Below are positions 54,678 through 62,500 of a stretch of 64,000 bases of DNA, one piece after another. Within the stretch, counting starts at the first letter, position 1. Every line of letters starts with the position of its first letter. Source of the stretch: an uncultured bacterium (GTDB lineage: Bacteria > Verrucomicrobiota > Kiritimatiellia > CAIKKV01 > CAIJXV01); the NCBI GenBank assembly GCA_903824675.1, contig CAIJXV010000105.1:62001-126000 (forward strand), in the 5' to 3' direction. The notes beneath the pieces were generated by a model. It searched no databases, was not told where the DNA came from, and saw only the letters and a program-made list of their open reading frames with translations. A program made the position numbers and the translations under genes.

Positions 54678-54849
54678 GGGATTAAATCTTGAGTTAAGAA
54701 GTCTTCCCATTTCTTCTCTTGCAAAGAACACCGGGACGGGGGATTCCGCCTCCGGGCGGAATCGCACGGCCCTGCTATTACTCTGGTTTAACTCAATCTG
54801 AACCTTCTGAGACTCTGCGAGAAATTCCCCGGCGATAGATGAGGACGAG

Positions 54850-54875
54850 TTTCTCGCAGAGTCGGGGATAGGTCA
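54850..54875 (+). repeat. Third copy of the CTCGCAGAGTC repeat
   Basis: It matches 54127-54152 in 25 of 26 positions (TTTCTCGCAGAGTC then GGGATAGGTCA). With 54811-54824 it makes a perfect 14-bp stem. The end overlaps the stop codon of the leftward lipoprotein gene, so it could serve as its terminator. Confidence 0.75.
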
Positions 54876-56174
54876 ATTAGCCGGAGGGGCGACGGCCTCA
54901 TCGAGCAGGCGGAAGATCAGTCCGATATTCAATCCGCTGACGGGCCCCATGCGGCCCGGGGGGAAGGGAAGGGGCACTTCCGCATCGCCGAAGTCCCAGG
55001 ATTGATCGATATGGGACAGGGCATCGGGCGCATTTTTCGTGGCATCCGAATCCGGTACGAAGCAGGTGATGAAATCGGCGCCCGATTGCCGGATATAGCG
55101 ACCGTAATCCTCGTTGGGCGTGCCGATGCCGATATAGGCCAGCCAGACCAGCAGATCCCCGGGGTGGACGGTGTTGGTAAAGGCGGTTGAGGCGTGCCAG
55201 ACAACGGGGAAGGGTTTCCAGTTCGCACGGGTATCGAGGTTGATTTCATTCATGCAAAAGTGAGTGCAGGACGAAATCGCCGGGGTTTTTCCGGCGGCCT
55301 GTCGGGCGCGAATCAAGCGTGCGGATTTTTCGATTTGCGTGCGGACCGGATCGCGATTGAGATCTTCAATGAGACGGTGGACCCGGTCTCGATAGAGTTG
55401 GGATAGGATACCTGCCGGCACGGCGTTGGTGCAGGGCACTCTAAGCATCCGGTCTTTTTGGATCGGCTCATTATGGACCTGGGCCTCGGGCCCATAGATG
55501 CTCATCAGGATGCCGGGGACTTTTCCCTGCCGGGAGCAGGCGGCGACGAATTCGCATTGCCAGACCCAGACATTCAGCACATTGACTAATGAATTCAAGG
55601 CCGCTTCCGATTCGCCGGGGCCCCCCGCCCCGTTATCGATTAAGAAATCGGCGGGGACATCGGCGGGACGACCTGCGGTCGAGGCGAAGAGCACGGTCAG
55701 CCAGCCATTGCTGGCCGCTTGTGAGAGTTGCCGACGAGCCCGGGCGCCATCTTTTTCCCAGGAGCGAACGCTGAACAAAAAGATATCGTGCGGAGTGGGC
55801 CGAGTATGACGGGGTCGATCTTCAATGGGCAGAGCGGGCGCCAGGCCGCCCGCCCGGTTAAGGATTTCCTCGGCGAACGAGGGTTGATCGCCATAGGGCA
55901 CCGTGATGAGGGCGTCGGCATGTTGGGTGAACCGCAAGGCGGCAGCCTGGGTGGACTGGAAGACGACCGGCATTTGGCGTTCCGAGAGGAGGCCGCGCGC
56001 CGCGAAGGCTTGGAGCAGCCGGGGCATGGGCGGGGACGGACGGGAAGGGGGAGGCGCGACGACGGTGGAGGCGGGTGCCGCCGGACGGGCGAAACGCTGA
56101 CAGGCGGGAAGGAGCGGAAGGCAGGCGATGAACCCCGTCACAACGAAGATTCGAATGAGCCGCATACCGTTCAA
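54873..56174 (-). CDS. Lipoprotein of unknown function
   Basis: This 433-residue protein has a lipoprotein signal (FIACLPLLPAC, Cys25) followed by a Pro/Ala-rich linker. I do not recognise the domain. Visible blocks are MPVVFQSTQAAALRFTQHAD, ADALITVPYGD, AISSCTHFCMNEINLD and PGDLLVWLAYIGIG. The order of short beta segments and loops suggests an alpha/beta fold. It overlaps the preceding zinc-ribbon gene's end by 4 bp, so the two are coupled. It probably sits on the periplasmic side of a membrane. Confidence 0.75.
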   Translation of the reverse strand: MNGMRLIRIFVVTGFIACLPLLPACQRFARPAAPASTVVAPPPSRPSPPMPRLLQAFAARGLLSERQMPVVFQSTQAAALRFTQHADALITVPYGDQPSFAEEILNRAGGLAPALPIEDRPRHTRPTPHDIFLFSVRSWEKDGARARRQLSQAASNGWLTVLFASTAGRPADVPADFLIDNGAGGPGESEAALNSLVNVLNVWVWQCEFVAACSRQGKVPGILMSIYGPEAQVHNEPIQKDRMLRVPCTNAVPAGILSQLYRDRVHRLIEDLNRDPVRTQIEKSARLIRARQAAGKTPAISSCTHFCMNEINLDTRANWKPFPVVWHASTAFTNTVHPGDLLVWLAYIGIGTPNEDYGRYIRQSGADFITCFVPDSDATKNAPDALSHIDQSWDFGDAEVPLPFPPGRMGPVSGLNIGLIFRLLDEAVAPPAN

Positions 56175-56965
56175 CCTTCCGGTACCTGGCTGAGAATGAA
56201 TTTATAGAACCAGAATCCCCCGGCGGTCAACAAACCGAGAAGAACGATCGCGAAAAAGAGGATTCCGATTTTATGGGCCAGTTTGCCGATTTTGGTGTGT
56301 TTGACCGGATCGCGATTCCAACCGATCGGGCGGGTGTCCGGTTTATTATGGCGCCCGCTGGCTTGATTGGTTTTGCAAAAGGGACAAATCACCGTCTCGG
56401 CATCGATCTCGCGTTTACATTTGATACAGAAGGTGGGCGGGGGCGGTTGCTCGGGGGCGAGCACTTTCAGGCGGGTTCCGGTACCGGTGGGAATGGCCGT
56501 TTTATGGTCGTCCAGCCGGGTTCCGCAGACAGGGCAGAAAGCGACCTCGCCCTCAATCGGGCTGAGACAACCTGCGCATTTACGGCGGGTGGGGGTGGGA
56601 GGGGTTTGAGGGGAAGGGGGGGTGGGTACAGAGGAGGAAGGCGGGGGGGCATCCAAAGAGGGCAATGGAATATCGCTGTCACACTTCAGGCATTTCATGG
56701 TGGATCCGGCCATTTTCGAGGCCGTATCATAACTCAAAGTGAACTGGGCGGCGCAATGTGGACACGTCAGGCGGACAGGTTTGCCGGGGATGAACGGTTT
56801 GTCTGGCAGAGCGGCAGCGGCTACCGTTTCGGCGGGGGCGGGAAAGGAGAGGGGCGCATCACAGACGGGACAGGATCGGGTTTTACCGACCACTTTTGGG
56901 ATGAACGCCTCGGTGACGGTCACTTCGGTTTTACATATTCCGCAGGTGACAGATAGATCCGGCAT
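56171..56965 (-). CDS. Multi-zinc-ribbon membrane protein
   Basis: ATG at 56965 with AAAGGA upstream gives 264 residues. Four Cys-rich ribbons are visible: CGICK...SCPVC, CPHC...CLKC, CAGC...CPVC and CIKC...CPFC, separated by Pro-rich linkers. A single hydrophobic helix near the C-terminus (IGILFFAIVLLGLLTAGGFWF) anchors it. No enzymatic motif is seen. The tail-anchored layout with cytoplasmic ribbons suggests a scaffold or nucleic-acid-facing role. Translation of the lipoprotein gene that follows is likely coupled. Confidence 0.78.
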   Translation of the reverse strand: MPDLSVTCGICKTEVTVTEAFIPKVVGKTRSCPVCDAPLSFPAPAETVAAAALPDKPFIPGKPVRLTCPHCAAQFTLSYDTASKMAGSTMKCLKCDSDIPLPSLDAPPPSSSVPTPPSPQTPPTPTRRKCAGCLSPIEGEVAFCPVCGTRLDDHKTAIPTGTGTRLKVLAPEQPPPPTFCIKCKREIDAETVICPFCKTNQASGRHNKPDTRPIGWNRDPVKHTKIGKLAHKIGILFFAIVLLGLLTAGGFWFYKFILSQVPEG

Positions 56966-57091
56966 GATCAAATCCTTTCGCAGATGCGTTCACCTGTTTT
57001 ATTTAGACCAAAACACCTGAAAGCGGAAGCTTTTTGTTTTCGGGGGGGGCCGCGGGAAATCAAGGGATCAATTTTTTTATAAAAAAACTAT

Positions 57092-57121
57092 TGATTTTAT
57101 TGAGTGGAATGATACTTTTCT
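57092..57121 (+). promoter_or_regulatory. Candidate promoter of the HU gene
   Basis: The AT-rich stretch upstream of HU contains TTGATT, about 16 bases, then TACTTT, roughly sigma-70-like with a weak -10. This is the most AT-rich stretch nearby and lies about 65 bp before the start codon, consistent with a highly expressed gene. Confidence 0.4.
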
Positions 57122-57184
57122 GAACGAACGGTGAAGCTATAGGGGTTTCGCCGTGTTTTAAAAAACTCAATAAGGAGCGGTTTT

Positions 57185-57472
57185 ATGGGCAAGAACGTGA
57201 CGAAGAGCCAAATCATTGCGGGTATCGCGGAGCAGGTCGAAATCAGCAAGAAACAGGCCGTGGCGGCGGTTGACGCGTTGGTTGGAATGGCTTATAAAAA
57301 CGCCAAGAATGGCTTCATGATTCCCGGTCTCGGCAAGCTCGTTCTCGTCCAGCGGAAAGCGCGCATGGGCCGCAATCCCGCCACCGGCGCGACGATCAAG
57401 ATTCCGGCCAAGAAGGTCGTGAAATTCCGCGTTGCCAAAGCCTGCAAGGATGCGATCCTGACCCAGAAGTAA
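57185..57472 (+). CDS. HU-family DNA-binding protein
   Basis: This 95-residue protein has standard HU length, with AAGGAG seven bases upstream. N-terminal helices (TKSQIIAGIAEQVEISKKQAVAA) are followed by the beta arm region (GLGKLVLVQRKARMGRNPAT, with the conserved GRNPATG) and a C-terminal IPAKKVVKFRVAKACKDAI. HU dimers bend and compact DNA. The gene has its own promoter and terminator and so is a single-gene unit. Confidence 0.95.
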   Translation: MGKNVTKSQIIAGIAEQVEISKKQAVAAVDALVGMAYKNAKNGFMIPGLGKLVLVQRKARMGRNPATGATIKIPAKKVVKFRVAKACKDAILTQK

Positions 57473-57494
57473 GATCAATCGGTTTGACTCCGAG

Positions 57495-57524
57495 TAAAGC
57501 CGCAGTCTTCGGACTGCGGCTTTA
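57495..57524 (+). terminator. Rho-independent-type terminator after HU
   Basis: TAAAGCCGCAGTC-TTCG-GACTGCGGCTTTA is a perfect 13-bp stem with a stable UUCG tetraloop, about 22 bp after the HU stop. Only a short T tract lies at its end. Confidence 0.88.
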
Positions 57525-57546
57525 TGCTTGAAACGGAGGAGTAGCG

Positions 57547-57783
57547 ATGCCTATTTACGAATATGAATGCCAGGCGTGCGGCGCCCGGATGGAAAAGCTG
57601 ATTCGCAATCCCGCCGATGTGCCGGCCGAGTGTGAAAAATGCGGAGCGCCCAAGCCCCGCAAGGCATTGTCTGCTTTCAGTGTCTCCGTCCCCGCGACGG
57701 GGAAGGGTGCGGCATGCAAATCCTGTGCCGATAGTCCCGCCTGTCCCTACAGCGGGGGTGGATGTGGTTGCGCCGGCGAATAA
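57547..57783 (+). CDS. FmdB-family zinc-ribbon protein
   Basis: This 78-residue protein starts MPIYEYECQACGARMEKLIR and has the second CEKCGAPKPRK, the FmdB/regulatory-ribbon pattern that binds one zinc. The tail adds further cysteines (CKSCADSPACPYSGGGCGC). GGAGGAG precedes the ATG. FmdB was linked to formamidase operons, but most homologues have no known role. It lies 12 bp before the TSUP gene and probably shares its transcript. Confidence 0.9.
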   Translation: MPIYEYECQACGARMEKLIRNPADVPAECEKCGAPKPRKALSAFSVSVPATGKGAACKSCADSPACPYSGGGCGCAGE

Positions 57784-57795
57784 AGGAGTCCGTCC

Positions 57796-58167
57796 ATGTT
57801 CGCATCCCTTCCTTGGCTGGCCCTGTCAATTCTCGGGCTGGCGGTTGGATTTTTGAGCGGGTTGCTGGGAATCGGCGGCGGGGTGATCATGGTTCCCGGT
57901 CTGGTCCTGCTGATGAAGATGACCCAACAGAACGCCCAGGCGGTCAGCCTGGCGGTCATGGTGCCGGTGGCGCTCTGGGGATCTTTCCGTTATTTTAACA
58001 GTCCCAACCTCACTTTTGATTTCCGAATGGTGGCGATCCTGGTCGTTCTGGCTCTGTTGGGAACCAGCCTGGGGACGGCTTTGGCGCTTTACCTGTCGCC
58101 CGGTACTCTGCGCAAGGTGTTTGCCGTGGCGCTGATTTTGATGGGCGGCTGGATGCTGATCAAGTGA
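57796..58167 (+). CDS. TSUP (TauE/SafE)-family half-length permease
   Basis: This 123-residue protein has about four hydrophobic helices. Its start LGLAVGFLSGLLGIGGGVIMVP is the canonical TSUP motif. Full-length sulfite or sulfoacetate exporters are twice as long with an internal repeat, so this would work as a dimer. No frameshift is apparent. It follows the FmdB-type gene with GGAG upstream. Substrate could be a sulfur anion. Confidence 0.88.
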   Translation: MFASLPWLALSILGLAVGFLSGLLGIGGGVIMVPGLVLLMKMTQQNAQAVSLAVMVPVALWGSFRYFNSPNLTFDFRMVAILVVLALLGTSLGTALALYLSPGTLRKVFAVALILMGGWMLIK

Positions 58168-58183
58168 GAGCCGGGATGCGATC

Positions 58184-58438
58184 ATGAAAAACCAGGTCTG
58201 CTGGACAGAACGGTTGGAGGATGGGGTTCGCCGGGAGATTCGGGTGACCTTTTCGCGGAACGGCTTGAAATGGCAATTCAAGCGAAGCGATGAAGAGCGC
58301 TGGGTGTATGACCGGACTCCGACCCCGACCGAATGGGCGGACTTGGAGGAACGGGTGCTCAACCGGTATCAGCGACGCGCAATACCTTTCAAGGATTTGG
58401 AGCAGGTGCGCGAAGGCCGCGCCCGGGCCGGCAGCTGA
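58184..58438 (+). CDS. Conserved small hypothetical protein
   Basis: This 84-residue charged protein has no recognised domain. It begins MKNQVCWTERLEDGVRREIR, contains FSRNGLKWQFKRSDEERWVY, and is predicted to be mostly alpha with a short beta hairpin. It starts 16 bp after the TSUP gene in the same direction and is likely co-transcribed. The function is unknown. Confidence 0.6.
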   Translation: MKNQVCWTERLEDGVRREIRVTFSRNGLKWQFKRSDEERWVYDRTPTPTEWADLEERVLNRYQRRAIPFKDLEQVREGRARAGS

Positions 58439-58573
58439 GGGCAGGTGAGGCAGAGGGGAAAGCTGTTAGTTGTTGGGTTGTTGGTTTAAACAACAAGGCC
58501 AAAGATTTCAAGTATCGATCCCACTTCATAACCTAACCACTCAATAACCAACAATATCTCCTTCTCCTGCAGC

Positions 58574-59617
58574 TTAGCGCCATCCAGAGGGCACACGGGG
58601 GGAACGGGTTCTTTTTTCCGGCGTGCGTGCGACCCGGTCGATTTGTTCCAGCTCCCACGCGAGTTGAACCAATTCACTTTGGGATTTACGCACCCGTGCG
58701 GTGAGTTCGGTCCGGATGGACAGGATGAAAATCGGATCCGCGATTTTCTCCTTATAATTCCAGGCGGTTTGTTTTTTTGCCGCCCGTAATTCTTTTTTGA
58801 TTTGGCGGATGGATCGCGACAGGCGGGCGATCAGGAGTCGGATGGCTGAAACCGGGGTGTGGGCACCCAGTCCGGCTTCCCCTTCTTCGCAACGGGCGAG
58901 AATGCCCTGGAGCGCTTCCACATCCTTGTGTTGATACGCCTGCTGAGTTTCATGCCAGAGATTTTTGCGGGCCTCTGACATGACCCCGTGTCGATCGGGA
59001 TGCAGGCGGCGCACGAGGATTCGGTATAACTCCCGGACGGTGGGCGGGGTTACATCTTCCGTTTTTGCCGTTTTGGAGACAAAAAGGCCTTTAAAAAATT
59101 CGGCAAATTGTTCCCAGTGCTCATCGTCCGGATCTTCACCGCCGGGTTCCGCCGGGGGATCCATCTCATCGGAGAAGGGATCGGTTTCTTTTTGTCGGGC
59201 GCGCAGGATCTCGTCCCATTGTCGATCCTCCTCGAGAGCCGCGTCCGGATGAGCCTGCCGATGGAGATGCTTGCGATAAGCATCGATTTCAGAGAGGTTG
59301 AACCGATCTGCGAGTTCCAGGACCGATCGGAAGATGGCTTGTTTGGCGGCAATGTCGTTAAGAATTTCGCGATGACGGGACAGGATTTGCCCGAAGGTCA
59401 GATGGAGCCAACGGAGAAAACCGGGACGATCTTCGGAGTGGAACTGCTGAAGTTGCGTGGATAGTTCGGCCAATTTCCGCTCCGTGCGTGCATGCGCTTT
59501 CAATTCATGCTTGCGGATGGCCTCCGTGTTGAGCCGGATCAAATCCAAGGAGCGCTTCGGGGAAACCGGTCGGACAGTTCCCCGGCCCGGAAATTTGGAT
59601 TTGCGCTGGGTTTTCAT
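58574..59617 (-). CDS. J-domain-containing protein
   Basis: This 347-residue protein has a J-domain-like segment with His-Pro-Asp at 206-208 (ILVRRLHPDRHG), followed by LWHETQQAYQHKDVEALQGI. Long helices with Arg, Glu and Gln before and after suggest coiled coils. J domains stimulate Hsp70 ATPase. There is no zinc-finger or Gly/Phe region, so it is not a classical DnaJ and may direct DnaK to a special client. It is divergent from sixA across a repeat-bearing spacer. Confidence 0.75.
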   Translation of the reverse strand: MKTQRKSKFPGRGTVRPVSPKRSLDLIRLNTEAIRKHELKAHARTERKLAELSTQLQQFHSEDRPGFLRWLHLTFGQILSRHREILNDIAAKQAIFRSVLELADRFNLSEIDAYRKHLHRQAHPDAALEEDRQWDEILRARQKETDPFSDEMDPPAEPGGEDPDDEHWEQFAEFFKGLFVSKTAKTEDVTPPTVRELYRILVRRLHPDRHGVMSEARKNLWHETQQAYQHKDVEALQGILARCEEGEAGLGAHTPVSAIRLLIARLSRSIRQIKKELRAAKKQTAWNYKEKIADPIFILSIRTELTARVRKSQSELVQLAWELEQIDRVARTPEKRTRSPRVPSGWR

Positions 59618-59642
59618 CAGCCAAGTAGTATACTATTTTTGT

Positions 59643-59860
59643 ATGACAGCCACACGAAAAAATCACAGGCACACAGGGATGCCAAGGTGGTAGCGGTTTT
59701 AGGCTATAGGCTGTTAGGTCGAACCACAAAACGAGGTGCGTACGAAATCGGAAATGCCACCGGGAATCGGGTTGGTCGGATAGTGCGATTCCCGGGGTTT
59801 TCCTAATAGCCTACAGTCTACAAACCTATCGCCTGTTACTGATGACAGCCACACGAAAAA
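59643..59860. repeat. Repeat-bearing segment between 19-bp direct repeats, before sixA
   Basis: ATGACAGCCACACGAAAAA occurs at 59643-59661 and again at 59842-59860. Between them lies a 109-bp stretch (59671-59779) repeated at 46456-46564. The direct repeats look like target-site or recombination duplications around an inserted element. The second copy overlaps codons just upstream of the chosen sixA start. Confidence 0.7.
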
Positions 59861-59865
59861 TAAAT

Positions 59866-60369
59866 ATGAACCTATACATCGTCCGACATGGTATTGCCGT
59901 GGAGGTTGGGGAGCACGGCGTCCGCAAAGACGCGGAGCGCTTCCTATCCGAAGAAGGCCGACGAAAAACAACTGCTGTGGGGCGTGGGTTAAAGCGTCTG
60001 GGGATCACGCCTGACCTGATTTTGACCAGTCCCCTGGCGCGGGCGCGCGAAACCGCGGAACTGATCGCGGCGGTTCATGATCCCGGGCTTCCGTTTGAAG
60101 TGTTTGATCCCCTGGCACCGGGCGGCGATTTTATAGAAATCGTGCGAGAGCTCAAGGAACGATCTTTCGCAGACATCATGCTGGTGGGGCATATGCCGGA
60201 GGTGGCGGAATGGGTCTCCATGTTTGTCGGAGGGGATCCGGGAATGGAGTTCACCTTCAAACGCGCGTCCGTGGCGTGTATCCATTTTGAGGGCCCGCCC
60301 GCCGTGGGATGCGGTCGCCTGGAGTGGTTGATTCCTCCCGGCGTTCTGCGGAGTCTGGGAGACGATTAA
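59866..60369 (+). CDS. sixA: SixA-type phosphohistidine phosphatase
   Basis: ATG at 59866 begins MNLYIVRHGIAV, giving 167 residues. An in-frame ATG at 59842 lies in a repeat and adds eight residues of no likely function. The catalytic RHG is at residues 7-9, and the second histidine lies in LVGHMPEV. Members of this branch of the histidine phosphatase superfamily remove phosphate from histidine phosphotransfer proteins. The next gene encodes a CYTH protein, a pairing also seen in polyphosphate gene groups. Confidence 0.9.
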   Translation: MNLYIVRHGIAVEVGEHGVRKDAERFLSEEGRRKTTAVGRGLKRLGITPDLILTSPLARARETAELIAAVHDPGLPFEVFDPLAPGGDFIEIVRELKERSFADIMLVGHMPEVAEWVSMFVGGDPGMEFTFKRASVACIHFEGPPAVGCGRLEWLIPPGVLRSLGDD

Positions 60370-60443
60370 CCGGCCGGGAATCACGGTTCGAATTCAGGCG
60401 GGCACGGCCGACGTCGGATCTCGGAATTCCAAAGGAAACCGCA

Positions 60444-61109
60444 ATGACCTTGACCGATCACCATGAAATCGAGACCAAGCTCCAGTTGCCGGGTACGGAG
60501 CAATTAGCTGAAGTACCGGGTCTGATCCGGAAACTCCAGGGCGACTGCTCGGCCTCGCGTTGCCGCTGGGTGACGGATATCTATTGCGACTCTCCCGGAT
60601 TTTGGTTTTACCGTGCGGGTTTTGCCTCTCGAATCCGGCACTACCGCGGGGAATCGGGTGCCGAGTGGACGCTTAAAAGCCTGCGGCGGCCTCGCGGCGG
60701 GATTGCGATCCGGCAGGAGCTGACGGAACGGCTCGCCACGGCGCCCCACCTGCCCACGGATCGCCTGCCCGGACGCCTTCTCCGCCGGCAGTTTGAAAAA
60801 CGAATGGATCTGCCTCGCCTGATTCCCTTGTTTACATTAGTTCAGCGTCGTCGCGTATTTGAGGCTATCTGGTCGGCGACCGGGCTTCACCTGGAGGTCA
60901 GTTTGGATGTGACCCGTCTGGCCGGCGGGCAGGAGGAATTGGCGATCGTGGAACTGGAATTGATGCAGGGGGAACCGGCCTCCTTGAAGGAGGTGACCCG
61001 GTGTCTGCGCAAGCTATTGGGGGTTCGGACCGCTCCCCCTTCAAAATTCGCCTGGGCCGTGCGACAGACGGGGAGCTTTGCGGGGGTTAAAATCGTCAAA
61101 GGTCCCTGA
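60444..61109 (+). CDS. CYTH-domain protein (triphosphate-tunnel-metalloenzyme type)
   Basis: ATG at 60444 has AAAGGA upstream, giving 221 residues; open codons further upstream overlap sixA. The defining ExExK is E8-I-E10-T-K12, followed by basic strands that form the tunnel (GFASRIRHYRG, AEWTLKSLRRPRG) and VELELMQGEPASL with acidic metal ligands. CYTH enzymes hydrolyse inorganic or organic triphosphates or, in some groups, make cAMP. No CHAD domain is attached. With sixA it may handle phosphate groups or polyphosphate. Confidence 0.85.
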   Translation: MTLTDHHEIETKLQLPGTEQLAEVPGLIRKLQGDCSASRCRWVTDIYCDSPGFWFYRAGFASRIRHYRGESGAEWTLKSLRRPRGGIAIRQELTERLATAPHLPTDRLPGRLLRRQFEKRMDLPRLIPLFTLVQRRRVFEAIWSATGLHLEVSLDVTRLAGGQEELAIVELELMQGEPASLKEVTRCLRKLLGVRTAPPSKFAWAVRQTGSFAGVKIVKGP

Positions 61110-61898
61110 TCCTCGCGTAATCTCCGCGGTGCGGCGGTCTCCGACCTCATCGGGACGCAGATAGACGGCTCGTCCCGCAGCCGCTGGACTCGCCCTCCAA
61201 ACGTCAAACGATACAAGATGGAGTGTTCTCCCCTGGAGGGCGAACCTCTGGCGATACTGTGCATCCGGCAGTAAAGCCAGACCTATGGGCTGGCTTGCGA
61301 GAGAGCAGCCACGCGATGCCCGGCCACGTTTCGTGGACGCTCTCATCGCGGGACCCTCTCTCTTGGCGAACTCCGCCTGCCCTGCGAAGCCATCCGGGCG
61401 TAGGAGGGCGGCTTTGCGTGAGAAATCCCAGCCTTGTTGCCAAAATGCCAACTTCACGGTGAGAAGGCCGTGCGAGGGACCGCCCGGCCCACCCGGACAT
61501 CGTGAGCACTTTTGGGTGGCTGACTTTTCCCCTGCACAGCAGATGGATTTGATCTTCATAACCCAGGGCCCTGATCCTCGCCTAATGCGGTTCCGTCATT
61601 TCGCTGGCGTTCCTTGAATTCAACGCCCACAGGGCGCTGACGGCGTAGTGCCCTCCAGCGGAATCCGCTCGCTTGTCTCGATGTCGTCTTTTGGAGGGCG
61701 GCACGCCTGCCCTGAGTATGCCGAAGGGCTGTCGCCGCCGTGTCCATGCGGCTGCCATTGACCTGTCTGCGGAAGGTCTGAAGGCTTAGGCGAGGATTTG
61801 GGCCAAGGACTGGAGTCTTGACAGGTCGCCCGTTTTTCGCAAGTCTGAAGGAGTGAGTGAAAATTGGAACCCCAATCCCATACAGAAAGGACGATGGC
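61110..61898. other. Long intergenic region with repeats, no gene
   Basis: No open frame has coding character. It contains a single dispersed copy of the tandem-array unit start (GTAAAGCCAGACCTATGGGC, 61271 on) and the second MITE-like copy (61574-61797). GC-rich stretches of apparent order between 61130 and 61270 remain unexplained. Confidence 0.55.
61574..61797. mobile_element. MITE-like element, copy 2 (TIR ATCCTCGCCTAA)
   Basis: The left end is ATCCTCGCCTAA and the right end is its exact inverse TTAGGCGAGGAT. The interior is the same as 23926-24128 except for an extra stretch CCTGCCCTGAGTATGCCGAA in the middle, which resembles part of the repeat at 25158-25262. No protein is encoded. Confidence 0.75.
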
Positions 61899-62258
61899 AT
61901 GAAACGACAAATCTGCTGGATGATGAGCGGGCTGATGGGCATAGTTTTGATTTTTTCTGCGGGGTGCATGGGATTGGGCGGAGGTGTGGCGGCTTCAACG
62001 ACCCCGTTGGAGGGCCGGGAATACATTATTCTGGATAATGTTGTTTCAACCGATAGTTGCGTTATGTTTTTGGGGTTTATTCCAGTTTCGGATTTAAACT
62101 CAGTGCATGATGCCGTCAAGGATGGGCTGCGGAAGAACAACGCCGATGCCTTGATCAATGTTACTGTGGATACCTACACCGCGTATTTTATTCTCTTTTC
62201 GCGGACCTATACCCGGGTAACCGGCACGGCGATCCGATTCGTGCCCGGCAAGCGGTAG
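61899..62258 (+). CDS. Small lipoprotein (DUF6567/TRL-like)
   Basis: ATG at 61899 has AAAGGA seven bases upstream, giving 119 residues. The lipoprotein signal ends IFSAGC. The mature part has the pattern LEGREYIILDNVVSTDSC, FIPVSDLNSVHDAVKDGL, ADALINVTVDTYTAYFILF and TVTGTAIRF-like close, seen in DUF6567/TRL-type lipoproteins. The function is unknown. It is a single-gene unit next to a MITE-like element. Confidence 0.75.
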   Translation: MKRQICWMMSGLMGIVLIFSAGCMGLGGGVAASTTPLEGREYIILDNVVSTDSCVMFLGFIPVSDLNSVHDAVKDGLRKNNADALINVTVDTYTAYFILFSRTYTRVTGTAIRFVPGKR

Positions 62259-62500
62259 AGGATAGGTGGTAAAGAGGGAAATGTAATTTTGGTGATAAGG
62301 TTGGTTTACGGACGGTCGGGGTGGCCCTTCGACATTGCTCATGACGGGCACCCGACCATCACCCCCCCCTCACATAAAGGCCTTTTTTACCTCCGGGAGA
62401 GACGGCTGCCACGCCGTCCGCCGATTTTTCAGCGCAACCGAAAAGCTGAATCCTTCACCCTCAGTGCCTCCATCGGACATTGATTCGCTTTAAAAATATC

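Larger units (their letters stand above)
54119..54830. mobile_element. GxxExxY cassette bounded by inverted repeats
   Basis: The left end reads GGGGAGAATTTCTCGCAGAG (54119-54140) and the right end, inverted, GGGGAATTTCTCGCAGAGTC (54811-54830). Between them lie a strong hairpin and the GxxExxY gene. A third copy of TTTCTCGCAGAGTC follows at 54850-54875. There is no transposase. The arrangement suggests a mobilised or recombining gene cassette, but insertion has not been shown. Confidence 0.55.
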
